A stretch of 64,000 bases of DNA from Lacticaseibacillus sharpeae JCM 1186 = DSM 20505 (GCF_001436225.1 NZ_AYYO01000003.1:123018-187017), one strand, 5' to 3'. Shown: positions 26,384 to 35,623, counted from the stretch's first letter. The notes: generated by a model from the sequence alone, not told the origin. Program-made: numbers and translations.

Positions 26384-26440
26384 AGCACCGTGATTGTGGC
26401 GAAATAAAAAATTCGCCCTGAAATCACGGTGCTTTTTTTA
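26384..26440 (+). terminator. Terminator of the YacL-like gene
   Basis: AGCACCGTGATT and AATCACGGTGCT pair, with an inner stem GGCGAA/TTCGCC, followed by seven T residues. Confidence 0.88.
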
Positions 26441-26671
26441 TGGGCTCGAATGCGATTAACTCGGGCTTTTACCCTTGCCTTCACATTATTAATAATTGCT
26501 GCACGCAACTTTTTTGTCTCACTTTGCACATTTTTGCCACATTGTATGTGCATTCAGGTGGGGCAACTTGGTATGATTAAATTAAGAAGTGTTACCGCTT
26601 GCAGATTTGGCGCCAGATTTGCACGGGGCAAGACTGATTAATCCAAAAATATTCGGAAAGAAGTGAGAAAT

Positions 26672-28114
26672 ATGGCTGATCGAACAAAGCAATTACGCTG
26701 GTACAATGTGGCCCTCATCGCGTTCGTTGCGGTTTGGGGACTGGGCAACGTGGTGAACAACTACGCCCAACAGGGACTATCCGTTATTACCTCCTGGATT
26801 CTGATTATGATTCTGTATTTCGTCCCGTATGCATTAATCGTCGGCCAACTTGGCTCGACCTTTAAGGATGCCAATGGTGGGGTGTCATCGTGGATCAAGC
26901 AGACCAGTACCAAGCAGCTCGCGTATTACGCGGCGTGGACGTACTGGGTTGTGCACGTTCCGTATTTGGCGCAGAAGCCGCAGGGGATTCTGATTGCCCT
27001 GAGCTGGCTGTTTAAGGGCAACGGGAACTTCGTCAACACGGTGTCTTCAATGACGGTTTCGCTGATTTGTTTGGCGTTATTCCTCATTTTCCTCTGGGTT
27101 GCGGCCCGCGGACTCACGACGCTCAACCGGATTGGGAGTGTGGCGGGGACCGCGATGTTCATCATGTCCATCCTGTTCATCATCCTCGCGGTATCTGCAC
27201 CAATCATGACCAAGGGTGCACACATTGCGACCCCGGACATGGGCAAGCTGAGCACGTACATGCCGAAGTGGAATTTCAACTACTTCACCACCATCTCGAT
27301 GCTGGTCTTCGCAGTTGGTGGGGCCGAGAAGATTTCCCCGTACGTTAACAACACGAAGAACGCATCCAAAGAGTTCCCGCTGGGTATGCTGTGCCTGGCC
27401 GGCATGGTTGCGCTGTGTGCCATCCTCGGCTCATTTGGGATGGGGATGCTCTTTAACAGCAACAACATTCCGCAGGACCTGATGGCAAATGGGGCGTACG
27501 AAGCCTTCGCTAAGCTGGGCGGCTTCTACCACGTTGGCCCAGTCTTCGTGATTCTGTATGCCATCGCCAACACGATGGCCCAAGTTTCCGCGCTGGCGTT
27601 CTCCATTGACGCACCACTCAAGATCATGCTGGGCGACGCGGACAAAGAATACATTCCGCGTAGTCTGACTAAGCTCAACAAGCGCGGCACGCCAATCAAC
27701 GGTTACTACCTGACCGGGATTCTGGTCAGCATCCTGATTGTGGTGCCCGCACTTGGGATTGGCAGTATGAATGAACTGTACAAGTGGTTGCTGAACCTGA
27801 ACTCAATCGTGATGCCGCTGCGGTACCTGTGGGTATTCTTGGCATTCTTCCTCCTCAGCAAGCACATGGACAAGTTCCACTCTGACTACATGTTCCTGAA
27901 GAATAAGACCGCCGGCATGATTGTCGGGGGCTGGTGCTTCTTCTTCACCGCGTTCGCCTGCATTATGGGCATGGTGCCTAAGGTCGACTTCCAGGCCAAC
28001 CCTGGTTCATGGTGGTTCCAGTTCGCCCTGAACATCATTACGCCGGTGGTCCTGATGGCGCTCGGTTTGATTCTGCCATTCATCGCGCGGCGGAACCTGG
28101 CGAAGAATAACTAG
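26672..28114 (+). CDS. yjeM: APC family amino acid permease, YjeM-like
   Basis: Amino acid/polyamine/organocation transporter of 480 residues with about twelve hydrophobic segments. The N-terminus (RWYNVALIAFVAVWGLGNVVNNYAQQGL) and the phrases GQLGSTFKDANGGVSSWIKQ and WTYWVVHVPYLAQKPQ match my memory of the YjeM branch, annotated as glutamate/GABA-family antiporters. The substrate is not established. ATG at 26672 follows GAAAGAAGTGAG. No decarboxylase gene is adjacent, so a role in acid resistance is not supported by context. Confidence 0.82.
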   Translation: MADRTKQLRWYNVALIAFVAVWGLGNVVNNYAQQGLSVITSWILIMILYFVPYALIVGQLGSTFKDANGGVSSWIKQTSTKQLAYYAAWTYWVVHVPYLAQKPQGILIALSWLFKGNGNFVNTVSSMTVSLICLALFLIFLWVAARGLTTLNRIGSVAGTAMFIMSILFIILAVSAPIMTKGAHIATPDMGKLSTYMPKWNFNYFTTISMLVFAVGGAEKISPYVNNTKNASKEFPLGMLCLAGMVALCAILGSFGMGMLFNSNNIPQDLMANGAYEAFAKLGGFYHVGPVFVILYAIANTMAQVSALAFSIDAPLKIMLGDADKEYIPRSLTKLNKRGTPINGYYLTGILVSILIVVPALGIGSMNELYKWLLNLNSIVMPLRYLWVFLAFFLLSKHMDKFHSDYMFLKNKTAGMIVGGWCFFFTAFACIMGMVPKVDFQANPGSWWFQFALNIITPVVLMALGLILPFIARRNLAKNN

Positions 28115-28134
28115 TTTGCTACACTGCACGCTTG

Positions 28135-28178
28135 ACCCGCGTCCACGTAACTTTGCTGCTGCGTGAACGCGGGTTTTG
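28135..28178 (+). terminator. Terminator of the permease gene
   Basis: ACCCGCGTCCACG and CGTGAACGCGGGT form a stem with one mismatch, followed by TTTTG. Confidence 0.75.
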
Positions 28179-28238
28179 TGGTTTATCGCTGAAGATTGCG
28201 GTAAAATGATTATATTATAGAAGTGGGGGAAATCCGCT

Positions 28239-29204
28239 ATGCCAAAGCGTTTGTTCGATTATCAGAATGGCGATGATATGAAGTTGCCCGTCCTGATTAA
28301 GTCTGCCGATGTCCGCGTCGCCAAAAACGGCAAGAAGTTCATTGCCTTCGTCTTCCAGGATAAGTCTGGCCACATTACCGGGATGCTTTGGGATGCGTCT
28401 GCGGATGCTATCGCGCAGTTCAAGCCGGGGATGGTTGTGCAGCTGAACGCCAAGCGCGAAGTGTATCACGACAGTCCACAAGTGAAGATTTACAACGTGC
28501 GTCTGGCAACCCAGGAAGAGGGGGCCGACCCGAAAGCGTTCATGGAGCGGGCTCCTGAGGCTGCCAGCACGATGGAAGAAGAAATTGGGACGTTCCTGTT
28601 CGATATTCTGAATCCAAACTGGAACCGGATTGTGCGCCGGATTTTGAATGAACATCACGATCAGTTCTTCAACTATCCCGCCGCGAAGTCCAACCACCAC
28701 GCCACTGCCGGCGGGCTGGCCTTCCACACTTTGAGCATTTTACGGCTCGCCAAGCACATCGGGGAGCAGTACCCGGGCATCAACGTGTCACTCCTTTATT
28801 CTGGCGCGATTCTGCACGACATGGGTAAGACCATCGAATTGAGTGGTGCTGCTTCCACTGAGTACACCATCGAGGGGAACCTGATTGGCCACATTGTCCT
28901 GATTGATGAAGAAATCGTCAAGGCTTGTGATGCATTGGGCATTAACCCCCAGGATGAGGACGTCATGATGTTGCGGCACACGGTTTTGGCCCACCACGGT
29001 TTGCTGGAATACGGTTCGCCAGTCCGGCCCGCACTGCTTGAAGCTGAAGTCCTCCACGATTTGGACGAGCTGGATGCATCAATTAACATGATGACCAACG
29101 CGCTGGCGCACACCCAAAACGGGGAATTTTCCGAACGCCTCTTCGGGATGGACAACCGGCGCTTCTACAAGCCTGCGAGTCTGCAGCACTACACCAAAAA
29201 ATAA
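28239..29204 (+). CDS. yhaM: 3'-5' exoribonuclease YhaM
   Basis: Protein of 321 residues with an N-terminal OB fold (about 15-100, IAFVFQDKSGHITGMLWD) and a C-terminal HD domain (HHATAGGLAFHTLSI, ILHDMGKTIEL, HTVLAHHGLLEYGSP). This is YhaM, a metal-dependent 3'-5' exoribonuclease of Firmicutes. The ATG at 28239 has GTGGGGG upstream. In Bacillus yhaM also neighbours prsA, hit and ecsAB, and this synteny supports the call. Confidence 0.94.
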   Translation: MPKRLFDYQNGDDMKLPVLIKSADVRVAKNGKKFIAFVFQDKSGHITGMLWDASADAIAQFKPGMVVQLNAKREVYHDSPQVKIYNVRLATQEEGADPKAFMERAPEAASTMEEEIGTFLFDILNPNWNRIVRRILNEHHDQFFNYPAAKSNHHATAGGLAFHTLSILRLAKHIGEQYPGINVSLLYSGAILHDMGKTIELSGAASTEYTIEGNLIGHIVLIDEEIVKACDALGINPQDEDVMMLRHTVLAHHGLLEYGSPVRPALLEAEVLHDLDELDASINMMTNALAHTQNGEFSERLFGMDNRRFYKPASLQHYTKK

Positions 29205-29209
29205 ATTGC

Positions 29210-29256
29210 AAAAATCCCGCCACACTGGCTACATGTCAGCGTGGCGGGATTTTTAG
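29210..29256 (+). terminator. Terminator of yhaM
   Basis: AAAATCCCGCCACACTG pairs with CAGCGTGGCGGGATTTTT with a single mismatch; T run at the end. Confidence 0.88.
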
Positions 29257-29378
29257 TTTGTGCAGTAAAACGCTTTCAAACCCATCCTTATGGTTTCAAT
29301 AAAATTTAACGAGTCAAGTTACCAAAATGTTTATCGCGAATCAAGGTGGTAAAAGGACGGTACAGACGGCATTTGGGC

Positions 29379-29412
29379 AAAAAATAAGCCATCACCGGGC
29401 AGTGATGGCTAA
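29379..29412 (-). terminator. Minus-strand terminator with no assigned gene
   Basis: AGCCATCAC and GTGATGGCT pair around TGCCCG, and six A residues at 29379-29384 become the T run on the minus strand. No protein gene lies immediately upstream of it on that strand. Confidence 0.75.
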
Positions 29413-29656
29413 AAGGGGGATGTGTTTGTTGGGAGTATTAGAACTAGGATGAATCTCGTATTCGCCGCTCCATGTCTTTAATATAACAGAGTCTGTGCAG
29501 TGCGAACTTCAATTTGCGTAAGAAATGTTTGTAACTTCTGACTTTTGATAAAGCCAGAAGTATTGATAGCATAAGTCGCCGCTTTGCAAATATTAAACGT
29601 AATTTTGCGCCAAAAAATTGCACAAACATAGTAGGGGATAAAATTTGCACCGGACA

Positions 29657-29690
29657 CAAAAATCCCCCAAACCGTGGTTCGGGGGATTTC
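29657..29690 (-). terminator. Terminator of prsA
   Basis: AATCCCCC and GGGGGATT form the stem, with A residues on the plus strand giving the T run of the minus-strand transcript. It begins 12 bases after the prsA stop. Confidence 0.88.
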
Positions 29691-29701
29691 GGCATTAATG
29701 T

Positions 29702-30616
29702 TTAGTTGGAGCTGGTTGAAGATGAGGAGCTAGTGCCAAGGTATGTGGAGAGCACATTCTTGAGGTCGCTGTCCTTGATCTGAACGTTGGCCTTCTTCAG
29801 GACCTTCGCAATCACCTTGTTCATCACAGTCGTGTCAGATTCCCAGGTCGTGTAAATCTGGTCGCTGACTGCCTTCTTGGTTGCCTTGTCGCTCAAGCTG
29901 CCCTTACCAGGGTTCTTGATTGAACGGATGATGTGGTAACCGTATGAAGTCTTAACTGGGGTTGTGGTGTATTCACCCTGCTTGAGCTTGAAGGCAGCGG
30001 CCTTGAAGGTGCTGTCGAGCTGTGTGTCGGTGTTGTCAAAGGATGAACCAATCTTACCTTCGTTGTTCTTGGTGCCGGTATCGGTTGAGTTCTTCTTTGC
30101 CAACTTGCCGAAGTAAGCGGTGGTGTTGTGACCCTTAAGCTGGGAAATAATCTTCTCGGCCTGAGCCTTGGTCTTAACCAAGATGTGCTGTACTTCAATC
30201 TTAGGTTCGTAAGACTTGTACTGCTTCTTGATCTGCTTGGTCGTTGGCTTCTTGAGGTCCTTCAGTGCAACTTCAGAAAGCATGGACGTGCGAATCTGGT
30301 CCTTGAAGGAAGATTCGGTGTAACCGTTCTGGCTCAGGGTTGAGTCGAAGGTTGAACCGTACTGCGCCTTCATTGCGTTGAACTGCTTCTTAACCTTAGC
30401 GGAAGAAACCTTGTCGCCGTACTGCTGTTCGAGCGCCTTGGAAACAATCAAGGTCCGCAGTTCCTGCTGGCCGGCAGAGCTCTTCTTCAAAGCATCGTAG
30501 TATTCCTTCTGGGTAATTTTGTCACCCTTCATGCTGGCAACCGTGGAGCTTGAGCACCCTGCGAGGAGTACCGCAACGGCAAGGCCAGTGAAGCCAAGAA
30601 TCCATTTCTTCATCAT
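29702..30616 (-). CDS. prsA: Foldase PrsA, peptidyl-prolyl isomerase lipoprotein
   Basis: Extracellular lipoprotein chaperone of 304 residues that helps secreted proteins fold. The signal peptide ends in a lipobox LLAGC (Cys about residue 21). A SurA-like N-terminal region precedes the PpiC parvulin domain (about 135-235: EVQHILVKTKAQAEKI, KLKQGEYTTTPVKTSYGYHIIRS). The C-terminus is Ser/Thr-rich. Two adjacent ATG codons begin the frame; the second (30613) has the better spacing from AGGATG. It lies upstream of the ecs/hit cluster as in Bacillus. Confidence 0.95.
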   Translation of the reverse strand: MMKKWILGFTGLAVAVLLAGCSSSTVASMKGDKITQKEYYDALKKSSAGQQELRTLIVSKALEQQYGDKVSSAKVKKQFNAMKAQYGSTFDSTLSQNGYTESSFKDQIRTSMLSEVALKDLKKPTTKQIKKQYKSYEPKIEVQHILVKTKAQAEKIISQLKGHNTTAYFGKLAKKNSTDTGTKNNEGKIGSSFDNTDTQLDSTFKAAAFKLKQGEYTTTPVKTSYGYHIIRSIKNPGKGSLSDKATKKAVSDQIYTTWESDTTVMNKVIAKVLKKANVQIKDSDLKNVLSTYLGTSSSSSTSSN

Positions 30617-30803
30617 GACACATCCTAATCAAATTTTTTCGCAATGCGAATCTGGTGTCTAATATAACACATCTTGCGCGGCGGTGCCTTTATTCACACA
30701 ACTTTCAAACTTCCTTCAACTTCTCGTAATATGAATTTCTTAATCGAAATTGGCAAAAACGCATATTTAAGTGTCCGCAAGTTGGTGGGTAGCGCCGCCC
30801 TAA

Positions 30804-31187
30804 TTATTGCTTGGTGCTATCGGTGTTGGTCGGGGTCTGCTCACTGACATTGGCAGTGGGAGCAGTAGGCATGGCCGCGGTGATTTTGCCCAGGCTGGCC
30901 TCAATGTTCGCCAGGTGGGGCGCCGTGCGGAACTCGAAGTGGTTGACTGCCTGGTTAATGCCATCCAGCGCCGGTTCCAAGTTCTCGTGCATTGCCGTTT
31001 GCAGGCGCGCACTCGATTCCTGCAGCCGCTTGCCGGCATCCTGCAGCTTTTGGATGTCGCTAACTGTGTCCGTCGTCCAATCTTTGACTGCTTTTTGGCG
31101 CTGCTTACCAGTTTGGGCGCTGGTCAAGAGGGCAAAGACGGTGCCGGTGAGGGCGCCAAAGAGAAAGCCACGTGTGAATCCTGCCAT
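30804..31187 (-). CDS. YtxH/YhaH-type protein
   Basis: Protein of 127 residues with a glycine-rich hydrophobic N-terminus (FTRGFLFGALTGTVFALLTS), then a long helical, coiled-coil-like region and a Thr/Pro-rich tail. The N-terminus is the YtxH domain pattern; by position between hit and prsA it corresponds to Bacillus YhaH. The function is unknown. It starts two bases after the hit stop, so the two genes form an operon. Confidence 0.82.
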   Translation of the reverse strand: MAGFTRGFLFGALTGTVFALLTSAQTGKQRQKAVKDWTTDTVSDIQKLQDAGKRLQESSARLQTAMHENLEPALDGINQAVNHFEFRTAPHLANIEASLGKITAAMPTAPTANVSEQTPTNTDSTKQ

Positions 31188-31189
31188 GA

Positions 31190-31618
31190 TTATGCCTCCA
31201 GGTGGGTGCGAATCTTTGCGGCCACTGCTTCCAGACCTGCTGGGGTTGACTGGTCGGAGTGATCGCCGAAGTGGATGGAGAAGTCGTCTGCTTCCTTGTA
31301 GCGGGGAATCAGGTGAATGTGGGAGTGGAAGACACTCTGGTAGGCGATTGCCCCGTTGTTGTTGATGATGTTCATGCCGGTGATTGCGGGGTCGCTAGCC
31401 TTGATGGCGCGGGCAATCTTAGGCAGGCGGGCGAATACGCGACTAGCGAGGTCGGTGTCGTAGGCGAAGATGTCCTGCACGTGCTGTTTAGGGACGAGGA
31501 GTGTGTGGCCGGGAGTTGCCTGGGACAGGTCCAGGAACGCCAGCACTTCGTCGTCCTCGTAAATCTTGGTGCTGGGAATTTCACCCGCGATAATTTTACA
31601 AAAAATGCAATCTGTCAT
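31190..31618 (-). CDS. hit: HIT family protein (nucleotide hydrolase)
   Basis: Histidine-triad protein of 142 residues. The triad HSHIHLIPRYK is at about residues 98-108, and the N-terminal CIFCKIIAGEIP carries the zinc-ligand Cys pair of the Hit/HinT subgroup. These are small purine nucleotide hydrolases. Divergent from ecsA with a 138-base gap, matching the hit-ecsAB arrangement of Bacillus. Confidence 0.93.
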   Translation of the reverse strand: MTDCIFCKIIAGEIPSTKIYEDDEVLAFLDLSQATPGHTLLVPKQHVQDIFAYDTDLASRVFARLPKIARAIKASDPAITGMNIINNNGAIAYQSVFHSHIHLIPRYKEADDFSIHFGDHSDQSTPAGLEAVAAKIRTHLEA

Positions 31619-31756
31619 GGTATTCGTACCCCTTTCAACGTCTGGTTAATACTATGTTTATGGTATCATTTATCGTGTAGCAAAAAAACAGCGGGAACCG
31701 ACGTCGACCAAAGAAAATGTGGGGCCGGCACCGGTTTCAAGATTGGGAGTATAGAT

Positions 31757-32491
31757 ATGAGTTTAGAAGTCAACGCACTCTCTGGTGGGTACGGCCAGGT
31801 ACCCGTACTAAAAGACGTGACCTTCACGGTTCCGGACGGCCAGGTTGTTGGGCTCATCGGGTTGAACGGGGCCGGCAAGTCCACCACGATTAAACACATC
31901 ATCGGCCTGCTCACGCCACGCACTGGCAGTATCAAGGTGAACGGGGTGACGCTCAAGCAAGACGAGAATGCATATCGCCAGAGTATCGCGTACGTTCCCG
32001 AAACGCCGGTCCTCTATCCCGACCTCACCCTGCGCGAACACCTGGAACTGACGATGATGGCCTATGACTTGGACCAAAAGCAGGCGTGGATTGACCTCGA
32101 ACCGATTCTGCAAAAGTTCCGCTTGGCCAACAAGCTGGAATGGTTCCCCGATAACTTCTCCAAGGGGATGAAGCAGAAGGTGATGATTGCGGCGGCATTC
32201 ATCACTTCGGCCAAGCTCTTCATCATCGACGAACCGTTCACCGGCCTGGATCCACTGGCGGTGCATGATTTGCTGGATTTGGTGCGGGCCAAAAAGGAAC
32301 GCGGCGCAAGCGTGCTGATGTCTACGCACGTGCTCGCGACGGCGGAAACGGCTGCTGACGCTTTTGTCCTGCTGGGGGACGGGCAGGTGCGCGCGACTGG
32401 CACGCTCGATGAATTGCGCAGTCAGCTGCACATTGCTGACGCCAGCCTCGATGACATCTACATGGCCATGACGAGCGGGGAGGCACGCTGA
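31757..32491 (+). CDS. ecsA: ABC transporter ATP-binding protein EcsA
   Basis: ATPase of 244 residues: Walker A GLNGAGKSTT, signature region NFSKGMKQKVMIAA, Walker B KLFIIDEPFTGLDP and the switch His in STHVLATAE. With EcsB it forms an ABC exporter-like complex that in Bacillus affects regulated membrane proteolysis and secretion; the substrate is debated. The ATG at 31757 is preceded by GGGAG; the frame is open much further upstream but that part is antisense to hit. The stop overlaps the ecsB start. Confidence 0.95.
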   Translation: MSLEVNALSGGYGQVPVLKDVTFTVPDGQVVGLIGLNGAGKSTTIKHIIGLLTPRTGSIKVNGVTLKQDENAYRQSIAYVPETPVLYPDLTLREHLELTMMAYDLDQKQAWIDLEPILQKFRLANKLEWFPDNFSKGMKQKVMIAAAFITSAKLFIIDEPFTGLDPLAVHDLLDLVRAKKERGASVLMSTHVLATAETAADAFVLLGDGQVRATGTLDELRSQLHIADASLDDIYMAMTSGEAR

Positions 32492-33687
32492 TGGATAAGC
32501 TGTGGCAAACACGGCTGCGGCGGCACCAGAAGGAACAAGCCAAGTACCTCCAGCGAGTGTTCAACGACCACTTCGTTTTGGTACTGCTGGTTTTGTTCGG
32601 GGCGCTGCTGTACGCCTACAGTAATTTCGTTCGTGGCATCTACGGCCACCCGTTCTGGGTGAACCTGGTGGTGGCGGGCGTTGCCGCTGCGTCTTTGCTT
32701 TTGGGACGGTTAGTGACCCTCATGCAAAAAGCGGACGTGGCCTTCTTGCTGCCTAAAGCGGGGGCGATGCGCGGATACCTCAATCAGGGCCGGCGTTACA
32801 GTATGATGCTCCCAGTTGTGATTGAACTGGCGACCACGGTTGCGCTTTGGCCCCTCATGACCGTGGGTGGTAATCCTAACGTGGCGATTCTCATTGCGGT
32901 GATTGTGCAGCAGCTGACTTTTGCCTACGCCAGCATGTCTGTGCAGTTGACCGGGCTATTTAACCACAAATGGGACCGGATGCGCCTCGTCATCGTCGCA
33001 CTCGACTTTGGCTTCCTGCTGGTCGGCCAGCTGACGGCGCTATTGCCCCTGGCACTGCTGGGGACAGTCACCGCCGCGGGCCTGACGTATGCGACCATTG
33101 CGGCCCGCAAGCACGAACAACTTAACGTGTTGCGCATGGTGAAGCGCGAAGCTAGCCGCATGGCAACCATTTACCGATTCTACAACCTGTTCACCGATGT
33201 TCCTGGCCTCGGTGGTGGGGTGCGGCGGCGGAAGTACCTCGATTGGCTGCTCCGGCGCGTTCCGGTAGTCCACGCGCAAACTTGGGCCTACCTGCTCGTG
33301 CGCGGGCTGGTGCGCAGTCAGGAATACTTCGGCCTGTGCATCCGCCTGATGATTGTGGGCGCACTGGCCATGTGGGTGGCGCCAACGTGGTGGCTGGGAC
33401 TGATTATTGACCTGGCCTTTAGCTACCTGCTCGGCTACCAATTGCTGCCATTAGCGGTCCGGTACCGGGAGATTGTCTTCACCCACATCTATCCAGTTGC
33501 GGCGGCGGGACGCAAGCAGGCGTGGAGCCGCATTGTGTCCGTGGTGCTATACGTGCAGGCTGTCATTTTGGGTTTGGTGCAGGTTGTCCACGCCCCGGCA
33601 TTGACGAGTGCGCTCGTATTGGTGCTGGGTCTGGTGTTCGTTCCCGTTTTGGTCAACGGCTATTTGCGCAGGCGCATCGCTGATTAA
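32491..33687 (+). CDS. ecsB: ABC transporter permease EcsB
   Basis: Membrane subunit of 398 residues partnering EcsA, with about eight hydrophobic segments arranged in groups around a cytoplasmic loop at roughly 190-250. Its N-terminus (LWQTRLRRHQKEQAKYLQRVFNDHFVL) is typical of EcsB. It overlaps ecsA by one base (TGATG). No ecsC follows; trmB comes next after a 129-base gap. Confidence 0.92.
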   Translation: MDKLWQTRLRRHQKEQAKYLQRVFNDHFVLVLLVLFGALLYAYSNFVRGIYGHPFWVNLVVAGVAAASLLLGRLVTLMQKADVAFLLPKAGAMRGYLNQGRRYSMMLPVVIELATTVALWPLMTVGGNPNVAILIAVIVQQLTFAYASMSVQLTGLFNHKWDRMRLVIVALDFGFLLVGQLTALLPLALLGTVTAAGLTYATIAARKHEQLNVLRMVKREASRMATIYRFYNLFTDVPGLGGGVRRRKYLDWLLRRVPVVHAQTWAYLLVRGLVRSQEYFGLCIRLMIVGALAMWVAPTWWLGLIIDLAFSYLLGYQLLPLAVRYREIVFTHIYPVAAAGRKQAWSRIVSVVLYVQAVILGLVQVVHAPALTSALVLVLGLVFVPVLVNGYLRRRIAD

Positions 33688-33816
33688 GCGCGGCGCCGCT
33701 GATGGCGATGATTTGCGTTTTGCACCAATTTCCTATATATTTGTAAGCTGGATTGTTAAGAAATTACGGGGGCGGTTTTGCATTCGGCAAGGCGCCTCCG
33801 ATACGAGGAGAATAAT

Positions 33817-34455
33817 ATGCGACTGCGGAATAAATCGTGGGCAAGACCACTCATTGAAGCCCATCCTGAAATGATTAGCGTGAAGCCTGTTGGCATGCAG
33901 GGCAAGTGGCAGGAACGGTTTGCACAAAGCCAGCCACTGATGCTCGAAGTGGGTTCAGGGAAGGGGAAGTTCATCACCGAGATGGCTGCCGCGCACCCAG
34001 AACTTAACTTCATCGCGCTGGAATTGCAGGAAGTGGCGATTGCCTACGTGCTGCGGAAGCAAGTTGAACTCGAACTGCCGAATCTGCAACTAATCTTGGG
34101 TGATGGGGCGAACCTGACTGAATACTTTGCTCCTGAAGAAGTGACCGGGGTGTACCTGAACTTCTCCGATCCGTGGCCCAAGACGCGCAACGAGAAGCGC
34201 CGGTTGACGTACAAGTCCTTCCTCGACCAGTACAAGGCTATCATGGCCAAGGACGGCGTGTTGCAGTTCAAGACCGACAACCAGGGTCTATTCGAATACT
34301 CCCTGGTCAGCATGAACAACTACGGCATGAAGTTCGACATGGTCAGCCTCGACTTGCACAACGACCCGAAGATTGAGGGTAACATTGAAACTGAATACGA
34401 ACACAAATTCAGCAGCAAGGGCAGTCGCATCTACCAGCTGATTGGTCGGTATTAG
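33817..34455 (+). CDS. trmB: tRNA (guanine-46-N7)-methyltransferase
   Basis: SAM-dependent methyltransferase of 212 residues forming m7G46 in tRNA. Motifs: [14 protein letters not shown] (SAM loop), [17 protein letters not shown], and [27 protein letters not shown], the TrmB signature with the catalytic Asp. The ATG at 33817 follows GAGGAGAATAAT. It lies between ecsB and the ytpR-murC group, as in related Firmicutes. Confidence 0.96.
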   Translation: MRLRNKSWARPLIEAHPEMISVKPVGMQGKWQERFAQSQPLMLEVGSGKGKFITEMAAAHPELNFIALELQEVAIAYVLRKQVELELPNLQLILGDGANLTEYFAPEEVTGVYLNFSDPWPKTRNEKRRLTYKSFLDQYKAIMAKDGVLQFKTDNQGLFEYSLVSMNNYGMKFDMVSLDLHNDPKIEGNIETEYEHKFSSKGSRIYQLIGRY

Positions 34456-34488
34456 GAATACAAAAAAAGCAGCTAGATAAGTGGCTGC

Positions 34489-34824
34489 TTAAGCAATGGT
34501 CCGTTTAATTTGGTTGGTGCTTTCGATATACGTGAACGGCAGAACTTCGCGCTCACGGTTACGCATAACGATGACCCCGCCGTTGTATTCAAGGGTGCCA
34601 TCATCGGAAACAATCGGCGTGTGATCCAAAAAAGACCCCACCACTTTACTGCTGGTCTGCGCCTTAGCGGTTGCCAGGGCGCGGCGCATGTTGCGGGCGT
34701 GGATGAACTTACTTCTGGCAACGCACGCACCGGTCAGGATGACTGCGCCGACAGTCAGGACGGTCGCCGTTGCACCTAATTTTGATTTTTCGATAATATC
34801 GCCCCTTTTCACAGATAGTATACC
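34489..34824 (-). CDS. Small membrane-anchored hypothetical protein with uncertain start
   Basis: The protein has one hydrophobic segment (TATVLTVGAVILTGACVA) followed by a cytoplasmic or external domain of about 75 residues ending PFTYIESTNQIKRTIA. I do not recognise the family. The start is problematic: TATACT at 34822-34817 (minus strand) looks like the promoter minus 10 box, so the first ATG at 34848 lies outside the transcript; the ribosome site AAAAGGGG points to GATATTATC, where only ATT or ATC codons are in frame, while a GTG lies just before the AAAAGGGG. The interval given is the segment I can support; the true start is within 34790-34812. Confidence 0.55.
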   Translation of the reverse strand, partial: GILSVKRGDIIEKSKLGATATVLTVGAVILTGACVARSKFIHARNMRRALATAKAQTSSKVVGSFLDHTPIVSDDGTLEYNGGVIVMRNREREVLPFTYIESTNQIKRTIA

Positions 34825-34876
34825 GAATCGGGACGAAAAAGAAAGCACGTTATTTACGAAAGGATTGTTCGATCAA

Positions 34877-35512
34877 ATGTTGATTACTAGCTACAACCCA
34901 GATTCATTGGGCGATACACTCATTGCAATTGTTGCACAGGATGAAGCAAACCAGACCAGCAAGCAGGCTGGGGATGTGGTTGTTATCACCGGTAAAGATG
35001 ACAAGCTACTCGGCGTGAACTTCTTTAACGTCAGCAAGATTCTGGGCACCATTGATGCCCGCGGCCAGGTTTTCCTCACTCCAGACCAGGTAGCTAAGCT
35101 CAATGCAGCCTTAACTGCTGCCGGCTTCACCCAGCAGCTTGAAGCCGACGCGACACCTAAGTTTGTCATCGGGGTGGTAACCGAGTTTGTTGCCCACCCA
35201 GATTCTGATCACCTGCACATCACGCAGGTGGATTTGGGCGGCTATACCAAGCAGATTGTCTGTGGTGCACCGAATGCGGCCCTGGGTCAGCACGTTGTTG
35301 CCGCACTGCCAGGCGCCATGATGCCTGACGGGAAGGTCATCTGGCCAGGTGCTTTGCGTGGGGTCGATAGCTACGGCATGCTGTGCTCAGCCCGCGAGCT
35401 GGCGCTGCCGAACGCCCCACAGGAACGCGGAATTCTGGTTCTTCCAGACACCGTTGCAGCTGGGACGCCATATGACTTTGACAAAGCAGCCGCATTTTTG
35501 GCCGCTAAGTAG
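34877..35512 (+). CDS. ytpR: YtpR family tRNA-binding protein
   Basis: Protein of 211 residues with an N-terminal DUF4479-like domain (MLITSYNPDSLGDTLIAIV) and a C-terminal tRNA-binding OB fold like that of PheT (VVTEFVAHPDSDHLHITQVDLG, QIVCGAPNAALGQHVVAALPGA, GMLCSARELALPNAPQERGILVL). It is a stand-alone relative of the PheT N-terminal domain; its role is not well defined. ATG at 34877 follows AAAGGATTG. In many Firmicutes it lies upstream of sftA and murC. Confidence 0.93.
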   Translation: MLITSYNPDSLGDTLIAIVAQDEANQTSKQAGDVVVITGKDDKLLGVNFFNVSKILGTIDARGQVFLTPDQVAKLNAALTAAGFTQQLEADATPKFVIGVVTEFVAHPDSDHLHITQVDLGGYTKQIVCGAPNAALGQHVVAALPGAMMPDGKVIWPGALRGVDSYGMLCSARELALPNAPQERGILVLPDTVAAGTPYDFDKAAAFLAAK

Positions 35513-35516
35513 TTGA

Positions 35517-35549
35517 TGAGGATCCGCGCACACGCGTGGGTCCTTTTTG
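35517..35549 (+). terminator. Terminator of ytpR
   Basis: AGGATCCGCG pairs with CGCGTGGGTCCT (one bulge), followed by five T residues. Confidence 0.8.
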
Positions 35550-35623
35550 CTTGCGCTGGGCCTCAAGTTACGCCCGCTTTGTGGTATTATTGTTAGTAAA
35601 TGAAATGAGGGGAGTTGCAGACG

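Larger units (their letters stand above)
29257..29701. other. Intergenic stretch between yhaM and prsA with minus-strand RNA signals
   Basis: Convergent genes leave about 440 bases without a supported protein gene. On the minus strand there are two terminators (29690-29657 and 29412-29379), and between them a hairpin (29534-29561) and a TATATT box. A small RNA is possible. An 83-codon minus frame runs through the prsA terminator and is not credible. Confidence 0.45.

Noticed and set aside
29266..29282. cre-like sequence AAAACGCTTTCA after the yhaM terminator
   Set aside because: Two core mismatches and no promoter or gene start at a usable distance.
29444..29695. 83-codon minus-strand frame between prsA and yhaM
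   Set aside because: Its first codons run through the prsA terminator hairpin and it has no ribosome binding site; the region is better explained by RNA signals.
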